A stretch of 64,000 bases of DNA from Halorientalis persicus (GTDB lineage: Archaea > Halobacteriota > Halobacteria > Halobacteriales > Haloarculaceae), in NCBI RefSeq assembly GCF_900110215.1, contig NZ_FOCX01000016.1, positions 22,579 to 86,578 on the forward strand, given 5' to 3'. A program made the position numbers and the translations under genes. Below the pieces are notes generated by a model, which was not told where the DNA came from, ran no database searches, and worked only from the letters and a program-made list of their open reading frames with translations. Position 1 is the first letter of the stretch, and the number at the start of each line of letters is the position of its first letter. Positions 1 to 7,622 of this stretch are shown here, one piece after another.

Positions 1-272
1 GCGGCGTCGACACGGCGGGCGGCCGCGTCGTTGTCGAGGTCGCCGGCGCTTTCGAGGAGGCGAACGACCTGTCGGGCGCGTTTCGTGACGACGGCGTCGG
101 GGGCCGATCCGTCCGCAACGTCGGCTGCTGCGGCCTGCGCTTCGCCGAGCCAGCGGTTCGCCGTCGGGTCGATGGGCAACTCCTCGGTCGCCGCGAGGTG
201 TGCGTGCAGGGCGGCGGCGAGTTCCGCGCGGTCCATCGCGGTCGGATCGCCGGTGTCGAAGTCGTCGGCCAT
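1..272 (-). CDS. Small acidic haloarchaeal protein, 3' part missing
   Basis: The frame opens at an ATG at 272 on the minus strand and runs off the left edge after 90 codons, so the gene is incomplete. GGGGAGG lies directly upstream of the ATG, which supports this start. The product begins MADDFDTGDPTAMDRAEL and is Asp/Ala-rich and helical, with no catalytic motif visible. It is divergent from the gene at 375. I do not recognise the family; a conserved haloarchaeal hypothetical is the safest name. Confidence 0.6.
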   Translation of the reverse strand, partial: MADDFDTGDPTAMDRAELAAALHAHLAATEELPIDPTANRWLGEAQAAAADVADGSAPDAVVTKRARQVVRLLESAGDLDNDAAARRVDA

Positions 273-374
273 ATCCTCCCCTGGAGCGCCAGCGCCGTAG
301 GAACTCCGCGAACCCGTGTGGGGTCGCCGGAACCCGTAGCTATTTGCGACCCACCCCGCACCCACCGGACGAGG

Positions 375-620
375 ATGACCGTCCTGTCAACAGAAGACGA
401 GGGGAAGTTCCTCATGGACGTCGAGGGTGAACAGATCGGAATCGTGACCGAAGTCGATCCGGACGAACAGGTCGCCTACGTCGAACCGGACCCGGATATG
501 GGCGAGGCCTTGATCCAGGGACTGGGCTTCGGCGACGCAGACGAGGACGACATCGAACTCCCCGCCGATGCCGTCGAGACCGTGACTGACTCGGAACTCC
601 GGGTCACGGTCGACCTCTGA
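375..620 (+). CDS. PRC-barrel-like small protein
   Basis: An 81-residue acidic protein. Residues 10-40 (FLMDVEGEQIGIVTEVDPD, then a YVEPDPD stretch) look like the short beta-rich PRC-barrel fold common in haloarchaeal single-domain proteins. An in-frame start further upstream would read through the divergent spacer, so I chose the ATG at 375. The function of these stand-alone proteins is unknown; RNA or protein binding is a family-level guess. It ends 119 bases before the cold-shock gene and is probably a separate transcript. Confidence 0.65.
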   Translation: MTVLSTEDEGKFLMDVEGEQIGIVTEVDPDEQVAYVEPDPDMGEALIQGLGFGDADEDDIELPADAVETVTDSELRVTVDL

Positions 621-706
621 ACCGCTCGGGTCGACATCGAAACACCGCTTTTGCCCGCCAGTAGCGGACGCTCGCGGCGTATCCTGTGGTTGGCTGTCTC
701 GCAAGG

Positions 707-713
707 GTTATAT
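707..713 (+). promoter_or_regulatory. TATA box of cold-shock gene
   Basis: GTTATATG-like box centred about 29 bases before the ATG at 740. This spacing puts the transcription start at or beside the start codon, giving a leaderless mRNA as is usual in haloarchaea. Confidence 0.6.
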
Positions 714-739
714 GTCCCCGGCGTCTCCGGACGAAGGCA

Positions 740-934
740 ATGGCAAACGGTACGGTTGATTTCTTCAACGACACAGGCGGTTACGGTTTCATCGACACAG
801 AGGATGCGGACGAGGACGTGTTCTTCCACATGGAAGACGTCGGCGGCCCGGACCTCGAAGAGGGACAGGAAGTCGAATTCGACATCGAACAGGCCGACAA
901 GGGTCCGCGGGCGACCAACGTCACCCGCCTGTAA
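740..934 (+). CDS. cspA: Cold-shock domain protein
   Basis: A 64-residue single cold-shock domain, the usual size for haloarchaeal CspA. It starts MANGTVDFFNDTGGYGFI: the RNP1-like segment GGYGFI is present and RNP2 reads DVFFHMEDV. The protein should bind single-stranded RNA or DNA as a chaperone in the cytoplasm. The K/R of bacterial KWFN is replaced by the acidic-tolerant VDFFND, as in halophilic homologues. The start is fixed by the TATA box about 29 bases upstream; a longer in-frame start at 686 would precede that promoter. Confidence 0.93.
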   Translation: MANGTVDFFNDTGGYGFIDTEDADEDVFFHMEDVGGPDLEEGQEVEFDIEQADKGPRATNVTRL

Positions 935-988
935 TCGGTCGGACTGCGTTCTTTCATTTATCAGTCTCGTAGCGACTGCGTTGGCGTC

Positions 989-1741
989 TCAGCTCTCTTC
1001 GGCCGTCAGCGGTGACTCCGCCCGGTAGGCCAGTCGCATCGGGAGCCCGGTGGGATCGGTCGGCGGATCTGCCGGGAGCGTGCGGATCGAGCCGGGGCCC
1101 GGGCGTGCGGTGTAGCCGAGCGCGACCGCGTCGAGCACGTCGGCGACGGTGACGGCGTGGCCGGCGGTGGCCTCGGCCGCGCTCTGGACGACCGGCGGCG
1201 CGTCCCGGTCGAACGTCGCGAGCGCGCGCATCCGCTCGGCGTAGCCCGCGGCCGTCGCGGGGTCCTCGGCCAGCGTCGTCCCGGCGAACGCCCGGTAACA
1301 GACCTCCGGGTGGGCCTCGGCGATCACCGGTCGGGCTTCCGAGACTTCCTGGAGGAGGTCGTCGAGGGCGACGATGGCGTCGCTGCGCTCGAAGGCCGCC
1401 CGCGAGAGGTCGCGACCGGTCTTGCGTTCGGTGACCCGGGCCGCCGCCGGATACCGACGCTTTCGCGCGGCTTCCCTGACCGGCGGATCGGTGATCGCGT
1501 CGGCACGGGGGCCCAGCACCTGCCGGGCCGCTCGCTCGGGTGCTCGTGGCTGTTCGCCCTCTTCGCGGAGTCCGACGGGCACGTCGACGAGGATCGACTC
1601 GGCGACCTCCTCGTACTGGGCCCAGACGCTCCCGACTTCCGGGAACACGTCGGCGTGGTCGAACCCGTCGCCGGCGAACGCGGCCGCCAGCCACTCGCCG
1701 TCGCTGTAGACGACGCCGACGTACAGGGGCGCGTCGCTCAT
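989..1741 (-). CDS. DUF429 family protein
   Basis: A 250-residue protein starting MSDAPLYVGVVYSDGEWLAA. It matches the DUF429 family (predicted RNase H-fold nucleases) in the N-terminal GVVYSDGEW strand, the ILVDVPVGL strand with its acidic residue, the RxxDxxARxxL-type segment around residues 65-85 and EARPVIAEAHPEVCYRAFAG in the middle. Biochemical function is unknown. Length is normal. It is convergent with the cold-shock gene and divergent from the cupin gene, so it is probably monocistronic. Confidence 0.85.
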   Translation of the reverse strand: MSDAPLYVGVVYSDGEWLAAAFAGDGFDHADVFPEVGSVWAQYEEVAESILVDVPVGLREEGEQPRAPERAARQVLGPRADAITDPPVREAARKRRYPAAARVTERKTGRDLSRAAFERSDAIVALDDLLQEVSEARPVIAEAHPEVCYRAFAGTTLAEDPATAAGYAERMRALATFDRDAPPVVQSAAEATAGHAVTVADVLDAVALGYTARPGPGSIRTLPADPPTDPTGLPMRLAYRAESPLTAEES

Positions 1742-1866
1742 CGGCCGAACCGACGGGCCGCGCGGTCAAAAATTGCGGGGCAGTGTCTGACGCGCGTCAT
1801 TTGGCCAGCAGTCATCCACGACTCGGAACCGAAGGCTACTCCGCCCGCGACGCTGAATCGGCCGGC

Positions 1867-2214
1867 ATGGAACGCGTCGACTTCGATGCGGCCGAGACGT
1901 ACGAACCGGACGAGGGCTGGCGACGCGTCGCGCTGGCCGGCAGCGACGACGCCAGCCTCGAGTGGTTCGAGAAGCCGCCGGGCCACTCCTCGCCGATGCA
2001 CGACCACGAGAACGGGCAGGTCTGTCTCGTCCTCGCCGGCGAACTCACCGTCTACACCGAGGACGACGAGGCGACCCTCGGCCAGTACGACTCCGTCTAT
2101 CTGGAGCCCTGGGAGTCCCACCGGGTCGAGAACACCGGCGACGAGACTGCCGTGGGCCTGGACATCTTCACGCCCGGGCGCTCCTTCGACTTCTGGACCG
2201 ACCGGGAGGAGTGA
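1867..2214 (+). CDS. Cupin domain protein
   Basis: A 115-residue single-domain cupin. Metal-binding motif 1 is visible as PMHDHENGQVCLVLAGE (two His and a Gln in place of the usual Glu) and motif 2 as YLEPWESHRVENTG. The fold should bind a divalent metal or a small ligand. Cupins this small serve many functions, so no substrate is assigned. The ATG at 1867 begins MERVDFDAAETY, directly before the conserved domain; longer upstream starts would overlap the divergent DUF429 gene. Confidence 0.88.
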   Translation: MERVDFDAAETYEPDEGWRRVALAGSDDASLEWFEKPPGHSSPMHDHENGQVCLVLAGELTVYTEDDEATLGQYDSVYLEPWESHRVENTGDETAVGLDIFTPGRSFDFWTDREE

Positions 2215-2352
2215 CCGGCGACGCTTCGGCAGGCAGGTCCGGACCGTGATTCAAACTAGGTAGCGAGGTGGATTCCCCGCCCCACCGTGGGCGGGGTTGA
2301 AGCCGACACTCGCTGCCACAAACCACGGACTACTAACTACCTCTAGTATCTA

Positions 2353-3573
2353 TTGAAACTCGTGGCAGACGACTACCTGAGACGCACCGCAATCACCCGT
2401 CCCATCCTCACCGACGAGCAACAGGACCTGCTCGACGCCACCATCAGCGAGTGGAAAGATGCCTGTAACATCAGTAGCCGCATCGGATGGGATGCAGGTG
2501 AGACGCGGAAAACCGACCTCCAAGACCTCGCCTACGACACGGTGTTGGAGGAGACACGTCTCGGGAGTCAGCACGCAATTCTCGCCACCCATCAGGCCGC
2601 AGCCGCACTCGATGGAGTCGACGCAATCGAAGACCTTGATGAACACTACAAAACGTCCCGACCGGAGTTCACCAGTAACACGGTGAAATACGACACACGG
2701 ACGATGACGCTGTTCGATGACGGGTCTGTGTCGCTTTCCACCGTCGAGGGTCGAATTCGGTGTGGCCTGAATCTCCCCGACGAAGACGACGGGCATCAAC
2801 AGGAATACCTCACCGATGACGAGTGGGAAGTAACAGAGTCTACGCTGTCAAAGCGTAATGGCGATTACTACCTCCACCTCGGGTTTCGCAAAGATAAACC
2901 TGAGAAACAGGTCGAAATACAGGATGACGACGAGGACAGGACAGTTCTCGGCGTTGACCTCGGCATCGTCAACATCGCCACCACCAGTACAGCCTACTTC
3001 GCCTCCGGCAGAGAACTTCGACACCAGCATCGAGAGTTCGAGCGGATTCGCGGCAATCTCCAGCAGACTGGTACACAATCCGCCCATCGGACAATTCAGC
3101 AGATGAGCGGGAGGGAATCACGGTATCTTCGTGACCAACTCCATCAAGTTGCGAACCAGATTCTCGAAGAAGCACGTACTCACGACTGCGAGTACATCGC
3201 GTTCGAGAATCTGAAACACATCAGGGAGCGTGCGCCGCCCGTCAAAGAGTTCCACCAGTGGGCGCACCGCCAGCTCGTTGATCTCGTGGAGTACAAAGCG
3301 GAAGCCGAGGGGATTAGCGTCGAGTTTGTAGACCCGAAGAACACGAGTCGGCGGTGTCCCGAATGTGGTCACACGAGCGAGGGGAATCGCGTCAGGCAGG
3401 CGGAGTTCGAGTGTGAGTCGTGCGGTGCAACTCAGAATGCAGATTACGTGGGTGCGAAGAATGTTGGGTGGCGGTACGTCCGTCGCGGCCTACAGTCGTC
3501 GCGGCGGACGGGCGACAGTCAACTCGCCCTAAAGTCAGGAACGGTGACGTCCTCAGGTTTCGTAGAAACCTGA
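2353..3573 (+). CDS. tnpB: TnpB, RNA-guided nuclease of IS1341-type element
   Basis: A 406-residue full-length TnpB (OrfB). The RuvC-like triad is intact: Asp202 in GVDLG, Glu285 in AFENL and Asp364 in NADYVGAKN. The zinc ribbon is complete (CPEC from 335, CESC from 354). Family knowledge: TnpB is an RNA-guided DNA nuclease using an omega-RNA from the element's 3' end. The apparent start is TTG at 2353, just before KLVADDYLRR; the next in-frame ATG would truncate the helical N-terminus. No disabling change is seen, so the protein is likely active. Confidence 0.93.
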   Translation: MKLVADDYLRRTAITRPILTDEQQDLLDATISEWKDACNISSRIGWDAGETRKTDLQDLAYDTVLEETRLGSQHAILATHQAAAALDGVDAIEDLDEHYKTSRPEFTSNTVKYDTRTMTLFDDGSVSLSTVEGRIRCGLNLPDEDDGHQQEYLTDDEWEVTESTLSKRNGDYYLHLGFRKDKPEKQVEIQDDDEDRTVLGVDLGIVNIATTSTAYFASGRELRHQHREFERIRGNLQQTGTQSAHRTIQQMSGRESRYLRDQLHQVANQILEEARTHDCEYIAFENLKHIRERAPPVKEFHQWAHRQLVDLVEYKAEAEGISVEFVDPKNTSRRCPECGHTSEGNRVRQAEFECESCGATQNADYVGAKNVGWRYVRRGLQSSRRTGDSQLALKSGTVTSSGFVET

Positions 3574-3701
3574 TGTGCGAACGAGACGCGACGCGTCTCG
3601 TCAACGCCGAATCGGGGATTTGCCCCGTCCGACTAACCACGCGGTCGGCAGAGGCCGAGTTCACTGACAAGCCCCGCGCCACCGTGCGCGGGGCAGTTGA
3701 C
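3540..3701 (+). ncRNA. Putative omega-RNA (sense-overlapping RNA) of TnpB
   Basis: Position is inferred from the family: the RNA overlaps the 3' end of tnpB and runs to the right end of the element, with guide sequence taken from the adjacent DNA. The stretch ends in the CCCCGCGC-CACCGT-GCGCGGGG hairpin plus CAGTTGAC. The native guide would start at about 3702 (CCCGCGGCTGACGG). The 5' end is not determined. Confidence 0.45.
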
Positions 3702-3719
3702 CCCGCGGCTGACGGTCAA

Positions 3720-3728
3720 GTTTTATAC
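3720..3728 (+). promoter_or_regulatory. TATA box of gene at 3760
   Basis: TTTTATACG lies about 35 bases before the ATG at 3760 and is the only AT-rich stretch between the IS end and this gene. A short leader of roughly 10 bases is expected. Confidence 0.5.
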
Positions 3729-3759
3729 GTGATGACACGACCACTCCGGGGTACCCTCG

Positions 3760-5334
3760 ATGCCCGCTCGCTCCGCCCTCCACACAGTCAGTGATCGAGT
3801 CGGTCCCTACGATCTGATCGCCGCCGTCGTGCTCGTCGCGGTCCTCGAACGGGCGGCACTCGCCGCCGTTCACCCGCTGGCCGCGCTGCTCGTGCCACCG
3901 GTCGCGCCGGCACTCGTGTTCGCCCGTGTCGCGCCGACACTTCGCGACGAGCTAACCGGCCACGATATCCCGGTCGGAGCCTTCGAACCGCTCGGTCCGT
4001 GGACGCTCGGCCGACTCGTCGCGGTGACGACGGCGGTTCACGCCGCCGCGGTCGTCGCGGTCGTGGCGTCGTTCCTCGTCTTCGACACCCTCGCGAGTCT
4101 GATCGAGTACCGGTCCGACCCGTCGCCCGTCCGCCCGTTTGCGGTTTCCAGAGTCGCCGTCGGCTGTGCGCTGGCGGTCGGCGCGCTCGTCTGGGGCGTT
4201 CTCGGTGTCGCGGTCGTCCGCGTCCGGGCCGGCGAGTCGATGCGACGGAGTCTGGTGAGCGCGCTGGTTGCCCCGATCACTCGCCCGCGACGAATCGCCC
4301 ACACGGTCGGCGTCCACCTGCTGGTGTTCGGACTCGGTGCTGTCCTGTTCGTCACAGCACCGAACGGCCCGGTGCGGCCCGCCTGGGTCGCTCTCGGAAT
4401 CGTCGCCGTCGCGGTGCTGGGTGGGGTCTTGCTCGCCGTCGTCGGGAGTACGGTCTTTGCCCGACTACAGCTCCGACGCCTCGCCGATCGGCCGGTGATG
4501 CCGGCCTGGAACCGCCGAACTGCAGTCACGGTCGCGCTCGCAGGACTCCTCCTCGTCGCGCCCGTCGTCGCCGCGAGTGCCGTTCGGGTGACGGAGACGC
4601 GGCCGATGCCGGATCGGGCGGCGACGCTGCCCGACGGCCCTGGCCAAGCGTACCGGGCAGCGGCCATCAACACGCTCCGGTCCAGCGCGACGGTCACTCT
4701 CGACGACCCGACCGACGGCCGGCCCGCCGTCGTCTGGGAGAAAGACCGGGCGAACCGGCGGTTTCTCTTCCGGATCGGGGAGACACCGCTCGCGTACGCT
4801 TCGACTGGAACGGATGCACACGCGCTGACCGGATACGATCCGTTCGCACTGGCGACCGGAACCGGTGACCGGTCTCGGGCCATCCCGCTCGACCGGGCCG
4901 CGACTGCCGAACCTGGCTACCGGGGATACCTCCGAAATCCCGGGTTGCTGGCAATCAGCGACGTGACACCGTTGCCGCTCTTGCCGGGCGACGAATGGAC
5001 GACTGTAACCCGGAACGAGACTCGCGGGACGTGGGCGGTCGACGTGACCGAAGCGGAGGCGGTCGGTCGGTTCCTGTTCGGAGACGCAGCGGCGGAGGCT
5101 AGCCGGGTCGAACGCGCCCGAATCCGGATGACCGTCGACACCGATCGCGGACTCGTCACCGGCGGTCGGATTCGGTACGAGACGAACGCCACGGGTGTCT
5201 CGAACGCCACGCGGGCCGGGGAGTACGATGTCGATCTGCGGATTGAGGTCGAAACCGGGACGACGGTCCGGCGGCCCGCCGAACTCGGACGTCGGACCGT
5301 CGGCGAGTGGTGGGCGGACCTCCTTGCCTACTAG
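3760..5334 (+). CDS. Haloarchaeal membrane protein with exported C-terminal domain
   Basis: A 524-residue protein, family not recognised. Residues 1-280 contain about seven hydrophobic segments (for example DLIAAVVLVAVL, VVAVVASFLVF, AVALVWGVLGVAVV-like stretches, VALGIVAVAVLGGVLLAVVG, VTVALAGLLLVAPVVAAS). Residues 285-524 are polar and beta-rich and resemble the outward-facing domains of halobacterial lipoprotein-like proteins, although no lipobox is present. Its stop codon overlaps the convergent small gene by four bases (CTAG). It lies immediately after the TnpB element, but its promoter is intact. Confidence 0.75.
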   Translation: MPARSALHTVSDRVGPYDLIAAVVLVAVLERAALAAVHPLAALLVPPVAPALVFARVAPTLRDELTGHDIPVGAFEPLGPWTLGRLVAVTTAVHAAAVVAVVASFLVFDTLASLIEYRSDPSPVRPFAVSRVAVGCALAVGALVWGVLGVAVVRVRAGESMRRSLVSALVAPITRPRRIAHTVGVHLLVFGLGAVLFVTAPNGPVRPAWVALGIVAVAVLGGVLLAVVGSTVFARLQLRRLADRPVMPAWNRRTAVTVALAGLLLVAPVVAASAVRVTETRPMPDRAATLPDGPGQAYRAAAINTLRSSATVTLDDPTDGRPAVVWEKDRANRRFLFRIGETPLAYASTGTDAHALTGYDPFALATGTGDRSRAIPLDRAATAEPGYRGYLRNPGLLAISDVTPLPLLPGDEWTTVTRNETRGTWAVDVTEAEAVGRFLFGDAAAEASRVERARIRMTVDTDRGLVTGGRIRYETNATGVSNATRAGEYDVDLRIEVETGTTVRRPAELGRRTVGEWWADLLAY

Positions 5335-5504
5335 GACTTCGTCAACTCCGTCAGGGGCACCAGCCGGTGCTGGACGGTCGGTTTCGTGTAGCCCGTGGAT
5401 TCACCGTGTTCGCCGCCGTAGACCTCGACTTTCTGCTGGAGGACGTGGGGCTCGCCCTCCTTGTTCTTGATGATGTCGATGGACTGCCAGGTGTCCTCCG
5501 GCAT
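5331..5504 (-). CDS. Small conserved haloarchaeal protein, 57 aa
   Basis: A short gene reading MPEDTWQSIDIIKNKEGEPH and ending PLTELTKS. It has the balanced charge and even composition of a real protein rather than a GC-rich shadow frame. It is predicted cytoplasmic with no motif. It ends tail-to-tail with the membrane-protein gene, sharing the palindromic CTAG so that both stop codons overlap. Function unknown. Confidence 0.7.
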   Translation of the reverse strand: MPEDTWQSIDIIKNKEGEPHVLQQKVEVYGGEHGESTGYTKPTVQHRLVPLTELTKS

Positions 5505-5599
5505 ACCGCATACAGATGGCTTCCGGTACGTTAGCGTTACCGCCGCGTCGGGCGCTCGTCCGACGGACGGCGCACGGCGGGCCGTCGGGGTAGCCTGCC

Positions 5600-6451
5600 C
5601 TACTCGCTCAGGCGACCGATCTCCGCGTCGGTGAGTTCGAGGTCGGTGGCGGCCACGTTCTCTTCGAGGTGGGCGACGCTGGAGGTGCCCGGAATCGGGA
5701 GCGTCACCGGCGAGTGCTGGAGGTGCCAGGCGAGCGTGACCTGTTCGGGCGTGGCGTCGTGGGCGTCGGCGATCTCGCCGATCACGTCGGCTTTCTCGTC
5801 CATGTCACCGGCGCCGAGCGGGAACCACGGGATGAAGCCGATGCCGTACTCCTCGCAGGCGTCGAGGACGCGATCCGACCCCTGGTCGGCCTCCCTGTCG
5901 CCGGGGTTGTAGCGGTTCTGGACGGTCGCCACGTCGACGATGTCGCGGGCGGTCTCCAGTTGCTCGACGGTGACGTTGCTCAGGCCGACGTGGCCGACCA
6001 ACCCTTCGTCTTTCAGTTCGGCGAAGGCCTCGACGGAGTCCTCGAAGGGCGTGTCCGGGTCGGGGCGGTGGAACTGGTAGAGGTCGATCGTGTCGACGCC
6101 GAGTCGGTCACGGCTCACGAGGACCTGGTTGCGGATGTAGTCGGGGTCGCCGTGAGCGAGCCAGTCGCCCTCGCGGTTGCGGAGCAGGCCGGCTTTGGTG
6201 GCGACGACCAACTCGTCGGCCACGCCGGCCTCGCGGATGAGCCGTTCGCTGACGCCCGGACCGTACGAGTCCGCCGTGTCCACGAAGTCGACGCCGAGGT
6301 CGGCCGCGCGCTGGAGGACCTCGCGGGCACGGTCCTCGTCCGCCGGTGGGCCGACGACGTCGGGGCCACAGAGTCGCATTGCGCCAAAGCCCAGTCGGTG
6401 GACGGTCAATTCGCCGCCGATGTCGAACGTGTCGCTCCGGTTCTCGACCAT
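5600..6451 (-). CDS. Aldo/keto reductase
   Basis: A 283-residue TIM-barrel oxidoreductase. Visible family features are GFGAMRL near the N-terminus, the catalytic Asp/Tyr segment DTADSYGPGVSERLI, the Lys strand VVATKAGLL, the IDLYQFHRPDPDTP strand, and the C-terminal LPIPGTSSVAHLEEN that binds NADP. It should reduce carbonyl compounds with NADPH in the cytoplasm; the substrate is not predictable. The start at 6451 (MVENRSDTFDIGGELTVH) sits just before the barrel. It follows the zinc-ribbon gene by 38 bases and may share its transcript. Confidence 0.92.
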   Translation of the reverse strand: MVENRSDTFDIGGELTVHRLGFGAMRLCGPDVVGPPADEDRAREVLQRAADLGVDFVDTADSYGPGVSERLIREAGVADELVVATKAGLLRNREGDWLAHGDPDYIRNQVLVSRDRLGVDTIDLYQFHRPDPDTPFEDSVEAFAELKDEGLVGHVGLSNVTVEQLETARDIVDVATVQNRYNPGDREADQGSDRVLDACEEYGIGFIPWFPLGAGDMDEKADVIGEIADAHDATPEQVTLAWHLQHSPVTLPIPGTSSVAHLEENVAATDLELTDAEIGRLSE

Positions 6452-6489
6452 GGCGTCACTGCGGGCGCGACCGGCAAAGTCCTTGGCCG

Positions 6490-6654
6490 TCACCCCTCGC
6501 GGCCGACGAAGACGGTCTCCAGTCGGCGGCCACAGTTCGGACAGCACAGCGACTGCCACTTCGCCGGATCGAGGTCCCCCATCGTCTTCGTTCGGATGGC
6601 GTCCTCGCGGGTCACGTCGCGCTCGCAGGTGTCACAGCGGCGGTCGGCTGCCAT
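6490..6654 (-). CDS. Small zinc-ribbon protein
   Basis: A 54-residue protein with two CxxC pairs, CDTC near residue 7 and CPNCG near residue 38, predicted to bind one zinc. It starts MAADRRCDTCERDVTREDAI. Haloarchaea encode many such microproteins, mostly of unknown function. It lies directly upstream of the aldo/keto reductase on the same strand. I preferred the ATG at 6654 to one eight codons earlier because it begins two residues before the charged zinc domain. Confidence 0.75.
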   Translation of the reverse strand: MAADRRCDTCERDVTREDAIRTKTMGDLDPAKWQSLCCPNCGRRLETVFVGREG

Positions 6655-6696
6655 CACCGTCGCTTCGAGTGGGACCACAAAAACGGGTTCCTGGTG

Positions 6697-7218
6697 CTAC
6701 GCGTCCGTCCGGTCCGGCCCGGTCCACTCGTAGACGATCTCGGATCGTTTCCCGTTCTCGGTCGTCCACACGATGCGGACGGCCGCTTCTCCGAGGTCCA
6801 GGTGCTGACTGCCGGTCACTGGCGCGCCGCTACGCGTCGTGAACGCCGTCCGGTCGAGGACGAGCGTCTCCGAGGCGGTGAACGCCTCGCCCACCTGCCG
6901 TTCGAGTGCGCTCCCGCCGTACTCCAGTGGTGTCCCACGCTCGGTCGTCGCGTCCTGTACCCGGAGACTGACCTCCTCGGTCGGTACCGGGTCACCACTC
7001 CGATGCGTAATACGGAGCGTCTGGCCGTCGCCGGCGTCGCTGTCGTTGTACGTCGTCGACGGCGAGAACGACGGCCCCGACTCCTGGACTCCGTCGCCGT
7101 ACTGGAACAGGTAGACGCCGACGCCCCCGACCAGCAGTGCCGTCATCCCGATCAACAACACGACGCCGACGACTTCGCTGACCCCTCTATCGCCTTCGAA
7201 CCACATCCCCCGACTCAT
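6697..7218 (-). CDS. Type IV pilin-like protein (Pilin_N domain)
   Basis: A 173-residue secreted pilin-like protein. The N-terminus MSRGMWFEGDRGVSEVVGVV has the archaeal class III signal: a processing site at DRG/VSEVVG followed by one hydrophobic helix (residues 15-38). The rest is a polar beta-rich head. PibD-type peptidase would cut before VSEVVG and the helix would enter a pilus. The start at 7218 is confirmed by a TATA-like CATTAAGTC about 25-30 bases upstream. A longer frame upstream would bury the signal, so it is rejected. Confidence 0.9.
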   Translation of the reverse strand: MSRGMWFEGDRGVSEVVGVVLLIGMTALLVGGVGVYLFQYGDGVQESGPSFSPSTTYNDSDAGDGQTLRITHRSGDPVPTEEVSLRVQDATTERGTPLEYGGSALERQVGEAFTASETLVLDRTAFTTRSGAPVTGSQHLDLGEAAVRIVWTTENGKRSEIVYEWTGPDRTDA

Positions 7219-7402
7219 GCTTCCTTGGTTTCGGCCCACTTGACTTAATGCATCGATCTGTTTCGAGCAACAAAGTCGCCTGTGGCCCGCTCGGCCAGCT
7301 GTACGTCCGGGAAAATGAATACGCTTATATAAAATGAACGACCGTGATAGAATACGGCGACCGCGGGGTGTGGGGAACACCTGTCCGTCGCCGAGGACAA
7401 CT

Positions 7403-7531
7403 ATGACACGACGCTACACCGACGCCGAGAACACGGGTGCGCCGGTCGTTCCGCTGCTGTCGGAACGGCGTGAAATCGCCGGCGAGGACCACGACGAGCA
7501 GGTACTCAGCCACCGCAGCCAGCGCGTATAG
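7403..7531 (+). CDS. Possible 42-aa protein behind a strong TATA box
   Basis: The 404-base spacer between the pilin and methylase genes holds the box CTTATATAAAATG (about 7324-7334) reading rightward. The first sensible frame after a start near 7355 is MTRRYTDAENTGAPVVPLLS, 42 residues, ending at 7531. The peptide has no recognisable family. The promoter is more convincing than the protein; the transcript could instead be a leader of the methylase gene. Confidence 0.3.
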   Translation: MTRRYTDAENTGAPVVPLLSERREIAGEDHDEQVLSHRSQRV

Positions 7532-7622
7532 CGGCGTCTTTTCGATCCCGACGGGTGACCGACAGCGCACGCGTTCGATCCGGTGGTGGCTATATGGTCC
7601 TGGAGCACGACACACGGTGACG

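Larger units (their letters stand above)
2250..3701 (+). mobile_element. IS1341-type (IS200/IS605 group) element carrying only tnpB
   Basis: The element holds a complete tnpB and no tnpA. The left end has a hairpin with an 8-bp stem at 2275-2296 (CCCCGCCC / GGGCGGGG) and the right end one at 3672-3693 (CCCCGCGC / GCGCGGGG). Both loops read CACCGT. The right boundary is set at GTTGAC (3701) by comparison with the miniature copy at 53086-53133, which ends in the same bases. The left boundary lies at or just after TTCAAACTA (2250-2258), a string also present at the left of the miniature copy. Mobilisation would need TnpA in trans. Confidence 0.75.

Noticed and set aside
2215..3760. A tnpA gene for the TnpB element
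   Set aside because: No Y1 transposase frame exists on either strand beside tnpB; the element is tnpB-only.
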